From contig CBDCMR010000002.1 of assembly GCA_965219035.1 (NCBI GenBank), positions 1 to 64,000 on the forward strand: a DNA stretch of 64,000 bases, given 5' to 3'. The stretch's first letter is position 1. Each line of letters starts with the position of its first letter. The stretch comes from CBDCKN01 sp965219035 (GTDB taxonomy: Bacteria > Gemmatimonadota > Gemmatimonadetes > Longimicrobiales > Gaopeijiaceae). The notes below the pieces were generated by a model. The model made no database searches. It saw only the letters and a program-made list of their open reading frames with translations, and was not told the DNA's origin. A program made the translations under genes and the position numbers. Of this stretch, positions 63,999 to 64,000 are shown piece by piece.

Positions 63999-64000
63999 TG

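Overview
The window is GC-rich, densely coded DNA from a Gram-negative bacterium. The evidence is an autotransporter beta-barrel protein with a signal peptide, a LemA lipoprotein, a Trb-type conjugation system and IS families common in Proteobacteria. The species cannot be named from the sequence. No rRNA or tRNA gene was seen, and almost everything present is accessory: defence loci, a conjugative element, insertion sequences and many gene relics.

Layout. 0-3 kb is a junkyard of integrase, IstB and other transposase fragments, plus one small zinc-ribbon gene. 3.1-12.2 kb is a defence block: an oriT-like hairpin, a Phd-like antitoxin, an hsdM stub, a complete type I restriction-modification operon with an embedded PrrC-like anticodon nuclease (hsdR-hsdS-prrC-hsdM), a five-spacer type I-E CRISPR array without cas genes, and a TIR-domain protein with an unrecognised N-terminal domain. 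12.5-18.7 kb holds a LysR regulator between two divergent direct repeats, a decayed Fn3/SwmB relic and a large Calx-beta autotransporter. 18.9-19.8 kb is a frameshifted AbiE toxin-antitoxin pair. 20.2-36.9 kb is an integrative conjugative element on the plus strand: regulators, TrbC/D/E/G/I/J/L/F, a winged-helix protein, the VirD4 coupling protein, TrbB, an ArdC-like protein, a second winged-helix protein and a tyrosine integrase. No standard relaxase is recognisable in it.

36.9-50 kb is mosaic: mob, hsdR and transposase relics, a membrane protein, a beheaded GIY-YIG gene, an intact IS481-type element, an AbiU2-like HEPN protein, inverted IS3 relics, a TPM/nucleotidyltransferase-like/LemA operon, a single-chain restriction-methyltransferase cut by an IS256 relic, and a DUF433/PIN-like toxin-antitoxin pair. 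50.06-53.29 kb is an intact IS66-type transposon with perfect 46-bp inverted ends and an 8-bp target duplication. It carries a transposase gene overlapping a DUF4338 (DruA-related) gene. It is followed by two near-identical 0.84-kb composites of short elements with related ends, stacked on repeated target sites. 55.9-63.4 kb is a second type I operon (hsdM-hsdS-hsdR, minus strand), whose hsdS is cleanly interrupted by an intact IS3-family element. The window ends in a relic of the conjugative-element membrane gene and a third oriT-like hairpin.

How it fits together. All three oriT-like hairpins lie near type I restriction genes or relics, and relics of the conjugative element's genes recur away from the intact copy. 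This suggests repeated arrival and decay of related mobile elements carrying defence cargo. The most distinctive points are the DUF4338-carrying IS66 transposon with its stacked derivatives, the apparent lack of a relaxase in an otherwise full conjugation module, and the anticodon nuclease, CRISPR and TIR cluster.
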